From NCBI GenBank assembly GCA_003298465.1, contig QNGA01000001.1:1488001-1552000 (forward strand): a stretch of 64,000 nucleotides of DNA. The letters are read 5' to 3'. Numbering within the stretch: the stretch's first letter is position 1; the number at the start of each line of letters is the position of its first letter. Positions 25,086 to 33,506 of the stretch are shown in pieces. The notes below the pieces were generated by a model, which was not told where the DNA came from, ran no database searches, and saw only the letters and a list, made by a program, of their open reading frames with translations. The stretch comes from a halophilic archaeon. Its GTDB lineage: Archaea > Halobacteriota > Halobacteria > Halobacteriales > Haladaptataceae. Position numbers and translations under genes: made by a program.

Positions 25086-26408
25086 GTGTCGCTCCGCTCC
25101 GACCCTCTCGACGAACTGTCGATTCCCGACGAGACCACCGTCGAAGAACACGACCTCGTGACCGACAGCGACGTCATCGTCGGCGCGCAGAGCACCGTCG
25201 AGTTCGGCGTGCGCGGAAACAACGTCCTCGCGGGCGAGCGAGTGACGTTCGGCGGTCACATCGAGGCGGAGGAGGACTGCCGCCTCGACCTCTGGTGCGA
25301 CGTGGACGGCGACGTGCTCGTCGGCCAGGACGCCTACCTCGGCGAGCGCGTTCACGTTTCCGGGCAGTTGATGGTCAGCGGCGACCTGGACATCGGCGAC
25401 GACGTCCAGATCGACGACGGGTTCGAGGCGAACGGCTGGATAGTCATCCGGAATCCGATGCCGACCATCGTCTTCCTGTTCGTCTACCTCTCCCAGTTGC
25501 TCCGCATCGGCGAGGAGGAGGCCGCCGAGAGCCTCGTCGACGAGCTGCTGGAGGGAGCCGAGGCGGACCCGCTGGTCGTCCCGCGGAACGCGAGCGTCAA
25601 CGACGACGCCTGGCGCGTCTCGACGCCGGCGACCATCGGCGACGACTGCCGCCTCCACGGCAACGTCCGCGCCGAGGAGATAGCGGTCGGGGCGGGCAAC
25701 GAGGTGTTCGGCAGTCTCCGCGCCCGCGGCGACATCGTCGTCGGCGAGGGCACGCGCATCCACGGCGACGTGACGACCCGGAACGGGACGGTCGTCCTCG
25801 AAGCCGACGCCGAGGTGCTCGGGGACGTCTCCTGCGACGACCTGCGGTTCCACGAGAACGCGACCGCCGACGGGACGATGCGCGCCAGCGGGGAGATGAC
25901 GATGATACGGGAACGAGGGCGTCAGCCGACCCACGCCGAAGAGACGGACGGGACCGGCGCGGAGCAGGCGGACGACGCGGACTCGCCCGGCGATACCGAC
26001 GCCGACGAAGCGTCGGAACCGGGCGAGGCCGATTCGGACCACTCCGCGCCGACCGGGGGGGCGACCGAAGACGGCGAACGGGCCTCGGGCGAGGACGAGA
26101 CGGCCACCGCGGACGCGACGGAGTCAGGAGAAACCGCCGGCGACGGAGCCGACCCGGACGACGGGGAGACCGAGGAGTCCCGGTCGTCCGCCGGCGAGAC
26201 CGGGGGCTCGACCGGCGATACCGGGGACGACGCGACCGGTGACGCCAGCGACGACGCGACCGGCGAGACGGACCGCGCCGACGGGAGCGACGAAGCCGAC
26301 GATTCCGCGGACGACGGAGCCGACGACTCCGAGAGCGATGCTCACGAGGAGTCCGTCGTGCCGGAACCCAAGCGGCCGGACGGACCCGGAACCACCTCCG
26401 GGGCGTAG
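25086..26408 (+). CDS. Polymer-forming cytoskeletal (bactofilin-like) protein
   Basis: A 440-residue protein. Residues about 25-120 and 170-275 form a beta-solenoid of short repeats (LVTDSDVIVGAQSTVEFGV, VHVSGQLMVSGDLDIG, VFGSLRARGDIVVGEGTRI). Between them is an unusual hydrophobic segment (PMPTIVFLFVYLSQLL, 125-140) that may dock to the membrane. The last 160 residues are a Ser/Thr/Gly/Asp/Glu-rich low-complexity tail. Bactofilin homologues in haloarchaea (halofilins) have been linked to cell shape; assignment to that group is inference. The GTG start is supported by the TATA box 29 bases upstream. Confidence 0.8.
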   Translation: MSLRSDPLDELSIPDETTVEEHDLVTDSDVIVGAQSTVEFGVRGNNVLAGERVTFGGHIEAEEDCRLDLWCDVDGDVLVGQDAYLGERVHVSGQLMVSGDLDIGDDVQIDDGFEANGWIVIRNPMPTIVFLFVYLSQLLRIGEEEAAESLVDELLEGAEADPLVVPRNASVNDDAWRVSTPATIGDDCRLHGNVRAEEIAVGAGNEVFGSLRARGDIVVGEGTRIHGDVTTRNGTVVLEADAEVLGDVSCDDLRFHENATADGTMRASGEMTMIRERGRQPTHAEETDGTGAEQADDADSPGDTDADEASEPGEADSDHSAPTGGATEDGERASGEDETATADATESGETAGDGADPDDGETEESRSSAGETGGSTGDTGDDATGDASDDATGETDRADGSDEADDSADDGADDSESDAHEESVVPEPKRPDGPGTTSGA

Positions 26409-26525
26409 GCTCCGACGGGTCCGAGGCGTCCGATTACCGCGCTTCGAGCTACTTACCGCTCGAGCGACAGCACCGTCGAGAGTCGACGGTCGGTCTGCGT
26501 GTCGGTTCTCTGTTGATTTGGCGAC

Positions 26526-26536
26526 AATATAATAAA
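26526..26536 (+). promoter_or_regulatory. Strong TATA box of the fix operon
   Basis: AATATAATAAA is the most AT-rich TATA element in this part of the window. It lies about 69 bases before the fixA ATG, unlike the roughly 28 bases seen for most genes here, so the fix transcript should carry a leader of about 40 bases. Confidence 0.6.
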
Positions 26537-26564
26537 GAACGCGCGAGTTGGTACCGAGTGCCGC

Positions 26565-26618
26565 ATGAAAGACAGACATACACAAGGGACGTGGTATCGA
26601 TGCACTCGGTCGTGTTGA
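26565..26618 (+). CDS. 17-codon upstream ORF overlapping the fixA start
   Basis: The ATG at 26565 is the first one after the expected transcription start (about 26556-26560). It encodes MKDRHTQGTWYRCTRSC and ends at 26618, overlapping the fixA ATG at 26600 in another frame. Ribosomes initiating here would bypass the fixA start, so it could dampen or condition expression. It may equally be incidental. Confidence 0.3.
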   Translation: MKDRHTQGTWYRCTRSC

Positions 26619-27448
26619 CCAAGGGCGTGCCGGACTTCCGCGAGGGGCAGGTGTCGTTCGACGAGGACGGACACCTCGAACGCGGGAAGACGCCCACGGT
26701 GATGAACCCGAACGACGAGTACGCGCTGCAGGCCGCCCTCCAGACGAAGGTGAAACACGGGGGGACGGTCAGCGCGATGAGCATGGGACCGCCGGGGTAC
26801 GGCGACGTGCTCCGGGAGGCGATGACGGTCTACGCCGACGACTGCTATCTCCTCTCGGACCGCGAGATGGCGGCCGCCGACACCTGGGCGACCGCAATCA
26901 CGCTCAGCGCGGGAATCGAGAAGGTCGGGGAGCCGGACGTCATCTTCGCCGGTTTCAAGACCGCCGACGGGGAGACGGGCCAGACCGGTCCGCAGACGGC
27001 GTGGTGTCTCGACCGCCCCATCGTCACGCACGTCGTCGCCATGGAGATCGACGAGGACGAGCGCCGCGTTCGCGCGAAGCGCCTCGTCGAGGGCGACGTC
27101 GACGAGATAGAGACGGTGGAGGCGCCGCTCCCGGCGTTCATCGTTCCCGACCCCGAGTTCGAGGCGTCCTACCGGAAGGCCGAACATCGGCTCCGGCGCA
27201 AGCAACTGAAAGCAGAAACCGAAGAACGCGCCGAGAACCACGAGGAACACATGACGACGTGGGACCACGCGGCCCTGAACCTGGACCCGGACTACATCGG
27301 GCTGGACGGGTCGCCCACCATCGTCTCCGGGGTGGACCCCATCCCGAAGGCCCCGGCGGAGCGCGACGCGACCATGGTGGACCCGGACGACGAGGCGGCC
27401 ATGGGCGACGTCGTCGAGACGATGCAGACGTTCGCGGGGGGTGACTGA
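26600..27448 (+). CDS. fixA: Electron transfer flavoprotein beta subunit FixA
   Basis: A 282-residue ETF beta subunit that with FixB carries electrons from dehydrogenases to the quinone pool through FixC. Typical segments are MHSVVLTKGVPDF, NPNDEYALQAALQTK, SMGPPGYGDVLREA and the AMP/adenine-binding FAGFKTADGETGQTGPQ. The C-terminal part has an additional charged helix (RRKQLKAETEERAENHEEHM). It is first of a four-gene operon: fixB starts 2 bases after its stop. Confidence 0.94.
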   Translation: MHSVVLTKGVPDFREGQVSFDEDGHLERGKTPTVMNPNDEYALQAALQTKVKHGGTVSAMSMGPPGYGDVLREAMTVYADDCYLLSDREMAAADTWATAITLSAGIEKVGEPDVIFAGFKTADGETGQTGPQTAWCLDRPIVTHVVAMEIDEDERRVRAKRLVEGDVDEIETVEAPLPAFIVPDPEFEASYRKAEHRLRRKQLKAETEERAENHEEHMTTWDHAALNLDPDYIGLDGSPTIVSGVDPIPKAPAERDATMVDPDDEAAMGDVVETMQTFAGGD

Positions 27449-27450
27449 CC

Positions 27451-29082
27451 GTGGCGGACATCGACCCCGACGAGCACACCGTCGACGAACTCGAATCGGA
27501 GGTCCAGTCCGTCGACGACCCCGGCGCGCTCGACGACCTGCTGACCGACGAGGAGGAAGGAAAGGACCGCGAGACGGCGAAGGAGGCCATCCAGGCCCGC
27601 ATCGACGAGTTGCAGGAGGAAACCGAGGGCGGCGACGCCGCGGGCGACGCCGACCACGAGGAGGAGTACGCGGACGCCGGCGAGCGCGGCGACGACGAGA
27701 GCGAGGAAGCGGCGGAAGCGGGGAGCGACGAGGAGGACGCCGAGAGCGGAGACGAGGCGGAAGAGGCCGGAGGAGAAGACGAAGCCGGAAGCGACGACGA
27801 GGAGGAAGAGGACGGCCTCGACCGCCCGACGGCGGACAAGAGACACGTCCGGGCGCTGGAGGACGGCGTCTACCGGGACACGTACGTCTACTGCGAGACG
27901 CAGGGCGGCGAACTGCTCGACGTGTCGAAGGAGATGCTCGGCAAGGCCCGCGAGCTGATGGACGGGTACGCCGAGGACTACGGCCCGCCGGACGACGGCG
28001 GACCGAGCGACGAGGAGCGCGTCGTCGCCGTCCTGGTCGGCGACGAGATGGAAGCCCTCGCCGAGGAGGCGGTCGCCTACGGCGCGGACGTCGCGGTGTA
28101 CCACGAGGACGACCGGCTGGAGCGGTTCCGGCACAAGCCCTACACCGAGATAGTAGCCGACGTGGCGCGGGGCGGGTCGCCGCCGGGCGAACCGGCGGGC
28201 GACGACCAGCCCGACTGGCGCGACTACGACAAGCCGCGGTACTTCCTCTTCCCGGCGACGAACAACGGTCGCGACCTCTCCGCGCAGGTGCAGGGCGAAC
28301 TCGACTCCGGGCTGGCCAGCGACTGCTCGGGGCTGTTCATCGAGAACGAACTTATCACGAACCCCGTGAAGACGGGCGAACCCGGCGAGAAGGTGGAGTT
28401 CGAGCGCGTCCTCCACATGAAGCGCCCCGACTTCTCCGGCTTCGAGTACTCCACCATCCTGTGTCTCGACAACCCCGACCGCGAGTTCCACCCGCAGGGC
28501 TGTTCGGTCATCCCGGGGAGCTTCGAGGCGATGGACCCCGACTTCGACCGCGAGGGGATCGTCGTCGAACACGACCTCGAACTGCCCGACGACTGGTTCC
28601 GGGTCGAGGTCCCGGAGTGGGACACCCTCGACGCGGGCATCGACCTCACCGGCAACGAGGTGGTCGTCGCGGTGGGCCGCGGAATCGGCGACGACCCCAC
28701 GCGGGGGCTCGAACTCGCGCTCGACCTCGTGGACGCGTTCGACGACGCCGACCTCGGACTCTCCCGGGGCGTCGTCACCGCCTCCTACGACGTCGACGGA
28801 CACGTCGAACAGTACGTCGAGGAGGAGCGACAGATCGGCGAGACGGGCCAGGTCGTCGAACCCGACCTGTACGTCGCCGCGGGCATCAGCGGCGCCATCC
28901 AGCACAAGGTCGGGATGGACGAGTCCGAGACCATCGTTTCGATCAACACCGACCCCGAGGCCGACATCCGGGACTTCTCCGACTACTTCGTCGAGGGCGA
29001 CCTCTTCGACGTGCTCCCCCGCCTTACCGAGGCCGTCGAGGCGGGCGAACTGGACGCGGTCACCGCCGAGGACGATGACTGA
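27451..29082 (+). CDS. fixB: Electron transfer flavoprotein alpha subunit FixB with acidic N-terminal extension
   Basis: A 543-residue ETF alpha subunit. The FAD domain is intact: VVAVGRGIGDDP, GLSRGVVTASYDVD, RQIGETGQVVEPDLYVAAG and GAIQHKVGM. About 125 residues precede the usual start: a short helical unit (HTVDELESEVQSVDDPGAL ... AKEAIQARIDELQEE) and then an extremely acidic linker of about 60 residues. This makes it far longer than the usual ETF alpha of about 320-360. The start is GTG 27451, adjacent to the fixA stop. Confidence 0.93.
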   Translation: MADIDPDEHTVDELESEVQSVDDPGALDDLLTDEEEGKDRETAKEAIQARIDELQEETEGGDAAGDADHEEEYADAGERGDDESEEAAEAGSDEEDAESGDEAEEAGGEDEAGSDDEEEEDGLDRPTADKRHVRALEDGVYRDTYVYCETQGGELLDVSKEMLGKARELMDGYAEDYGPPDDGGPSDEERVVAVLVGDEMEALAEEAVAYGADVAVYHEDDRLERFRHKPYTEIVADVARGGSPPGEPAGDDQPDWRDYDKPRYFLFPATNNGRDLSAQVQGELDSGLASDCSGLFIENELITNPVKTGEPGEKVEFERVLHMKRPDFSGFEYSTILCLDNPDREFHPQGCSVIPGSFEAMDPDFDREGIVVEHDLELPDDWFRVEVPEWDTLDAGIDLTGNEVVVAVGRGIGDDPTRGLELALDLVDAFDDADLGLSRGVVTASYDVDGHVEQYVEEERQIGETGQVVEPDLYVAAGISGAIQHKVGMDESETIVSINTDPEADIRDFSDYFVEGDLFDVLPRLTEAVEAGELDAVTAEDDD

Positions 29083-29139
29083 CGAACGCACGACGACTGC
29101 GAACGCGACGACCGAGAACTGCGAACGAGGAACACGACG

Positions 29140-30813
29140 ATGACCGAGGAACACGAACACTACGAGGCTGTCGTGGTCGGAGCCGGACCGGGCGGAGCGG
29201 CGGCGGCCGCGACACTGGCACAGAACGGTATCGAGACGCTCGTCCTCGAACGCGGCGTCGAGGCCGGGTCGAAGAACGTCTCCGGGGGACTCATCTACGC
29301 CGAGGAGTCCGCTCCCTACACCATCGACTCCCTGTTCCCCGGCTTCCGCGAGGAGGCGACCGAGCGACCCATCACGAACTACCGCCTCCACAACGTCGCC
29401 GGGGAGAAGGTGAAGACCTTCGACATCACCGACCTCCACGAACACGACACGGAGTGGTCCGACGCCGTCCTCCGGCGGCACATGGACTCGTGGCTCGAAG
29501 ACCGGGTCCACGAGAAGACGAAGGAGACGGGCGGCGGTCTGCTGACCGACGTCAGGGTGAACGGCCTGCTCCGCGAGAACGGCAAGATAGTCGGCGTCAC
29601 CTGCGACGAACTCGACCCCATCCGTGCGGACTTCGTCGTCGCCGCGGACGGCGTCAACAGCGAACTGGCGCGCGACGCCGGCCTGATGGACTGGGAGGAG
29701 CCCGAGGAGTGGTTCCAGGGCGTCAAGGCCGTCATCGACGTCCCGGAGGAGGTCATCGCGGAGCGGTTCGACGTCGACGACGACGAGGGCGAGGCCCACC
29801 TCTTCTCGGGCGACCTGTTCGAGGGCGTCCGCGGCGGCGGCTTCCTCTACACGAACGACGACTCGCTGTCCATCGGGACCGTCTTCCACCTCGACAGCCT
29901 CGTCGACGAGCGCGCGGAACCGCACGAACTGCTCGACAACCTTCTCACCCACCCCCTGCTCGTCCAGTGGCTCGACGGCCACTACGACGAGGTGGAGTAC
30001 TCGGCGAAGCTCGTCCCCGACTCGAAGAAGGCGGCCCACCCCGAACCGCATCGCGGTCGCCTCGCCGTCGTCGGCGACGCCGCCGGCCAGATGCAGGCCC
30101 AGGGCCCCATCATCAAGGGCATGAACCACGCCGTGACGGCGGGCGCGCTGGCCGGCGAGGCGTTCGCCGAGGCCAGCATGCGCGGCGACCCCGACGCCGC
30201 CGGCCGACTCTACTCGAAGAAACTGAGCGAAGAGGGCGTGATGAAGAAGCTCCGGCCGCCCCAGTACCGGCTGGCGCGGACGCTCGGCGAGAACGACACC
30301 GTCACGGACCTCGCGGAGAGCGTCCTCACGTCCGGACTCGGCCGGGCCGTCCTGCGGGCCGGCCCCGTCGCCGACCAGCTGGAGAACCTCTACAGTTCGC
30401 CGTTCCTCTCGATGATGATTCCGGACACGACGACGCCGTACGTCACGCTGCCGACCGTCATCGCCGAGGAACTCGGCACCCGGGTCAGCGACGAGAGCGA
30501 CGTCGAGCCCAAGAGCCTCGCCGACCGCATCGGCGACCTGACCTACGACACGGACGTGGGCAACCCCCACATCGAACTGCGCGACAGGTCGTTCGAGGCC
30601 AGCGGCGCGGCCGTGACCGCCTGTCCGGTCAGCGCCGAGGACTTCGGCGGCGGCTGCTACCGCGCCGAGACGGTCGGGACGAACGGCGACGAGGAGACGG
30701 TCGTCAGCCTCGACACCCAGCCGTGCGTCGAGTGCGGCACCTGCGCCATCGTCGCCGACACCGACTGGGAGCACCCCCGGGGCGGCAAGGGAGTCGAGTT
30801 CCGGGAAGGATGA
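29140..30813 (+). CDS. fixC: ETF:quinone oxidoreductase FixC fused to ferredoxin-like FixX
   Basis: A 557-residue fusion. The N-terminal FixC flavoprotein has the dinucleotide-binding VVVGAGPGGAAAAATLA, SKNVSGGLIY and VVGDAAGQMQAQGPIIKGMN. From about residue 470 the sequence becomes a FixX-type domain (NPHIELRDRSFEASGAA, then TACPVSAEDFGGGCYR and CVECGTC), which would hold a 4Fe-4S cluster. FixC and FixX are usually separate genes. The enzyme passes electrons from ETF to menaquinone. Its TGA overlaps the ATG of the next gene. Confidence 0.93.
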   Translation: MTEEHEHYEAVVVGAGPGGAAAAATLAQNGIETLVLERGVEAGSKNVSGGLIYAEESAPYTIDSLFPGFREEATERPITNYRLHNVAGEKVKTFDITDLHEHDTEWSDAVLRRHMDSWLEDRVHEKTKETGGGLLTDVRVNGLLRENGKIVGVTCDELDPIRADFVVAADGVNSELARDAGLMDWEEPEEWFQGVKAVIDVPEEVIAERFDVDDDEGEAHLFSGDLFEGVRGGGFLYTNDDSLSIGTVFHLDSLVDERAEPHELLDNLLTHPLLVQWLDGHYDEVEYSAKLVPDSKKAAHPEPHRGRLAVVGDAAGQMQAQGPIIKGMNHAVTAGALAGEAFAEASMRGDPDAAGRLYSKKLSEEGVMKKLRPPQYRLARTLGENDTVTDLAESVLTSGLGRAVLRAGPVADQLENLYSSPFLSMMIPDTTTPYVTLPTVIAEELGTRVSDESDVEPKSLADRIGDLTYDTDVGNPHIELRDRSFEASGAAVTACPVSAEDFGGGCYRAETVGTNGDEETVVSLDTQPCVECGTCAIVADTDWEHPRGGKGVEFREG

Positions 30814-31172
30814 GCGAGTACCGCGACCGCATCGCCGTCCTCGCCGAGCGCTCCCGGGCCGACCGCGAGGCGTTCGAAGCGCCCGAGAACCCGCCGGACG
30901 AGGAGCGAGCCCTGTCGTATCTCCGCGACGGCGTCGGTGACGTCGTCTCGGTGTACGTCGACGGGCGCACCGGCGAGTTCGCCGCCTTCGACGAGGTGGA
31001 GATGTCGATGCTGGAGCGGGCGCTGAACGACTGGTTCGAACTGTACGCCCGCTGTTACGGCGAGACCATCGAGGCGGAGTTCACGGTGCGAGAGGTCGCG
31101 GAACTCGTGATCGACACGCACGACGTCTCCGACGTCGCGCAACTGCTGACCCACGTCCCGGAGCGACGATAG
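30810..31172 (+). CDS. Unknown protein translationally coupled to fixCX
   Basis: A 120-residue acidic, mostly helical protein beginning MSEYRDRIAVLAERSRADRE. It contains a small beta part (DVVSVYVDGRTGEFAAFD) and helical LERALNDWFELYARCYGE. There is no cysteine pattern, membrane span or known domain that I recognise. The ATGA overlap with fixCX strongly suggests co-translation and a role with the Fix electron-transfer complex, for example assembly or regulation, but that is inference. Confidence 0.7.
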   Translation: MSEYRDRIAVLAERSRADREAFEAPENPPDEERALSYLRDGVGDVVSVYVDGRTGEFAAFDEVEMSMLERALNDWFELYARCYGETIEAEFTVREVAELVIDTHDVSDVAQLLTHVPERR

Positions 31173-31196
31173 GGACTCCCCCGGAGAACCGCGACG

Positions 31197-31592
31197 TTAT
31201 TCGAGCGCTCCCTCTTGGCCGACGAGTTCCCAGAGCGGGTCGAAGTCGTCCGGTAGCTGGTCGCGGACCTGCTGGAGTTCGCCCTTCGGAACGACCTCCG
31301 CGACGAGGCTCACGACGGCCTGCGCGTAGTAGTTCGCGTCCTGTTGGTCCACGTTCGCGCGCTCGGCCACGCGGGAGACGAACTCGTCGTAGTCGAACCG
31401 CTGGCCGGAGTCGGCGTTCTCCAGATACCAGTCTATCTCCATCGGGAGCGGACCGGCGAGGTCGGTCGCCTCGCCCTCCTGAATCCGCTCGCCGAGCGTC
31501 GTCAGCACGGCCCGGATCGCGCGTACGGTCTTTCCTTGCGTTCCCAGTTCGAGTCGGTGCTGTGTCTGACCGATGAACTCGCTGTAATCCAT
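31197..31592 (-). CDS. DUF2267-domain protein
   Basis: A 131-residue helical protein matching DUF2267: MDYSEFIGQTQHRLEL start, AIRAVLTTLGERI, AGPLPMEIDWYL and a C-terminal FDPLWELV. The function is unknown; homologues occur in bacteria and archaea, often as stress-linked proteins. The ATG at 31592 begins the family region. An AT-rich element (GATATTTGTG on the minus strand) about 40 bases upstream is a possible promoter. It is convergent with the fix operon. Confidence 0.82.
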   Translation of the reverse strand: MDYSEFIGQTQHRLELGTQGKTVRAIRAVLTTLGERIQEGEATDLAGPLPMEIDWYLENADSGQRFDYDEFVSRVAERANVDQQDANYYAQAVVSLVAEVVPKGELQQVRDQLPDDFDPLWELVGQEGALE

Positions 31593-31751
31593 GTTTCTCC
31601 CCCACCGAACACAGGTCGTCCCTGCACAAATATCGCATGGCAGCGAGGACCCGGAATCGGTACCCCCCGCCGAAGCGGAACGCGTCGCCTCGCCCCGAAC
31701 CGTCGCACGCGATTCGGGACGTTTTAGCGGCGGACGCTCGTACTCCCGCGC

Positions 31752-32018
31752 ATGCCCAAGCCGAAAGACACCTTCGACCGGCTCCACCCCTGCGACTTCT
31801 ACGAGCCGGACGAACTGCTCGACCCGGACGTGATGTACACCGTCTACGAGATAGCGCGGCTCCTCCAGGGCCTCGACGTCGACGCGGAACTCGACGTCGC
31901 GGACGAGGAGATACTGCTCGACTGGGCGATTCCGTGGATAATGCGCAACTCGGAACGACTGGTCGTCGCCGAACCGCCGTCCGACGAGGAGCCGGGGTAC
32001 TACGGCCTGAAGACATGA
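31752..32018 (+). CDS. Conserved haloarchaeal protein (resembles DUF5827)
   Basis: An 88-residue acidic protein with the conserved segments FDRLHPCDFYEPDEL, MYTVYEIARLLQGLD and LLDWAIPWIMRN. This matches my memory of a haloarchaea-restricted family with no known role. CGTTTTAGCG about 28 bases before the ATG makes a leaderless promoter. Its stop overlaps the ATG of the following ATPase gene, so they are likely co-translated. Confidence 0.72.
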   Translation: MPKPKDTFDRLHPCDFYEPDELLDPDVMYTVYEIARLLQGLDVDAELDVADEEILLDWAIPWIMRNSERLVVAEPPSDEEPGYYGLKT

Positions 32019-32809
32019 GGCTGCTCGTCGCCGGGAGCGACCGCGTCGACGCCGGCAAGACCACGTTCACCGTCGGCCTGCTGGAGCACGTGGACGGGGT
32101 CGGGTTCAAGCCACGCGCCGGCAACGACTACTGGTTCGACCACGACGACGTTCGCGAGGCCGTCGGCGGGGGGCGACTCTACGGCAAGGACGCCAGGCGA
32201 ATCGCGGCCGCGAGCAGGGGGGACCGCGCGCCGGAGGACGTCAACCCGGTCCACCGGCTCTGGCAGCCCTCGCCCGGCCCCGATTCGGGGCTGCTCGGGC
32301 AGTCGCGCCGGGAGTTCCTCGTCGACCGGGTCGGCGACGGCTTCCTCGCGAACGAGACCGCCGCGGTGCCCGAGTTCGTCCGCCGGCACCTCCCGCTGGA
32401 CGACGCCGCGTCGGTCGGGTCGCTCGCCGAGTTGAACGACCAGACCGAGAAGCGCCACCTGCCCCACTTCCGGGCGCTCGCGGAACGCGTCCGCGAGGCG
32501 GACCGGGCGGTCGTCGAGTCGTACAGCGACATCGCCCGGCCCATTCGGAACGTCGAGTTCGACGCGGTCGCCGTGGTCGAACCGCGCCGCGTCCGGGCGT
32601 ACGACGGCGAACGGTTCGACAAGGCCTGCGACGTCGCCGACGGTAGCCCCCGCGACGGGGCGCTGGAGGAACGCGTCGAGGACGTCGTCGACCTGCTCGA
32701 CCCCGCCGCCGTCGAATCGCTCCCACCGCTGTCCGACGTCGAACGCTCGGACCCGGCGGCGGTCGCGTCGGCCTACGAGAACGCCTACGAGGCGCTGCTG
32801 TCGGGGTGA
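32015..32809 (+). CDS. P-loop ATPase, BioD/MinD-like fold
   Basis: A 264-residue protein. The P-loop at the N-terminus is VAGSDRVDAGKTTFTVGLLE (residues about 4-23), followed by GVGFKPRAGNDYWFD, which resembles the switch region of dethiobiotin-synthetase-like and MinD-like ATPases. A later VVESYSDIARPI and FDAVAVVEPRRVRAY fit Walker-B-like strands. No specific reaction can be assigned. It overlaps the upstream 88-residue protein gene (ATGA), which may be its partner. Confidence 0.75.
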   Translation: MRLLVAGSDRVDAGKTTFTVGLLEHVDGVGFKPRAGNDYWFDHDDVREAVGGGRLYGKDARRIAAASRGDRAPEDVNPVHRLWQPSPGPDSGLLGQSRREFLVDRVGDGFLANETAAVPEFVRRHLPLDDAASVGSLAELNDQTEKRHLPHFRALAERVREADRAVVESYSDIARPIRNVEFDAVAVVEPRRVRAYDGERFDKACDVADGSPRDGALEERVEDVVDLLDPAAVESLPPLSDVERSDPAAVASAYENAYEALLSG

Positions 32810-32816
32810 GAAGGGG

Positions 32817-33395
32817 TCAGCGCATCCGGGCGGCCTTCGACGCGAGTTCCACGTCGTGGTAGGGGTTCGTCGTCACGCTCGGACCGTGACCGGTGTGCAT
32901 CTCCCGGAGGTCCCCGTCTATCGCTCCGAGCACGCGGTCGATGCTCTCGACCAGCGCGTCACGGTCGCCCTCTTCGAGGTCCGTGCGGCCGAAGCTCCCG
33001 TTCTGGAAGACGAGGTCCCCCGCGAACAGCACGCCGGCCTCGGACGAGTGAAAGCAGAGGTGGTCGTCCTTGTGCCCCGGCGTGTGGAGCGCGCGGTAGT
33101 CGTGGTCGCCGATGGGGACGTCCTCGCCGTCCTCGATGCGGTGGTCGACGCCCGGTCGGTCGACGTCGAACCCCCACACGTCGACGTCGTAGGCGGCCTT
33201 CACGTCGTCGACGTTGCCGACGTGATCGGGATGGGTGTGGGTGAGGACGACGGCGTCCAGATCCTCGACGCGCTCCTCGATGCGTTCGACCACGTCGAAG
33301 TTCGCCCCGGTGTCCACGAGCACGGTGCGCTCGCCGTCCACGAGGAAGGCGTTGCTCGTGAACGACTGGACGCCCGCCGCGACGTTGCGAATCAT
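32817..33395 (-). CDS. Metallo-beta-lactamase-fold hydrolase
   Basis: A 192-residue MBL-fold enzyme with the metal site HTHPDH (His53, His55, Asp57, His58), the second site CFHSSEAGVLFAGDLVF, and a terminal histidine in TGHGPS. It resembles glyoxalase II-like thiol hydrolases, but the substrate is undefined. It is 7 bases from the convergent ATPase gene end and divergent from the lipoprotein gene. Confidence 0.88.
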   Translation of the reverse strand: MIRNVAAGVQSFTSNAFLVDGERTVLVDTGANFDVVERIEERVEDLDAVVLTHTHPDHVGNVDDVKAAYDVDVWGFDVDRPGVDHRIEDGEDVPIGDHDYRALHTPGHKDDHLCFHSSEAGVLFAGDLVFQNGSFGRTDLEEGDRDALVESIDRVLGAIDGDLREMHTGHGPSVTTNPYHDVELASKAARMR

Positions 33396-33506
33396 GTCGC
33401 GGAGTTGGGCGCGGCGTCGTTTCCCGTTTTCGTTCCGTCGTTCGTGCGCCGCCGCCCGCGACTCCGGGTAGCCAGAGTTTTCAACCATTCGCTCGAAGGG
33501 GAGGGC

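Noticed and set aside
27292..30774. A 1160-codon minus-strand open frame
   Set aside because: It is antisense to fixB and fixCX, whose motifs are unambiguous. Long antisense frames are common in GC-rich haloarchaeal DNA, and the translation is a V/D/E-rich shadow without domains.
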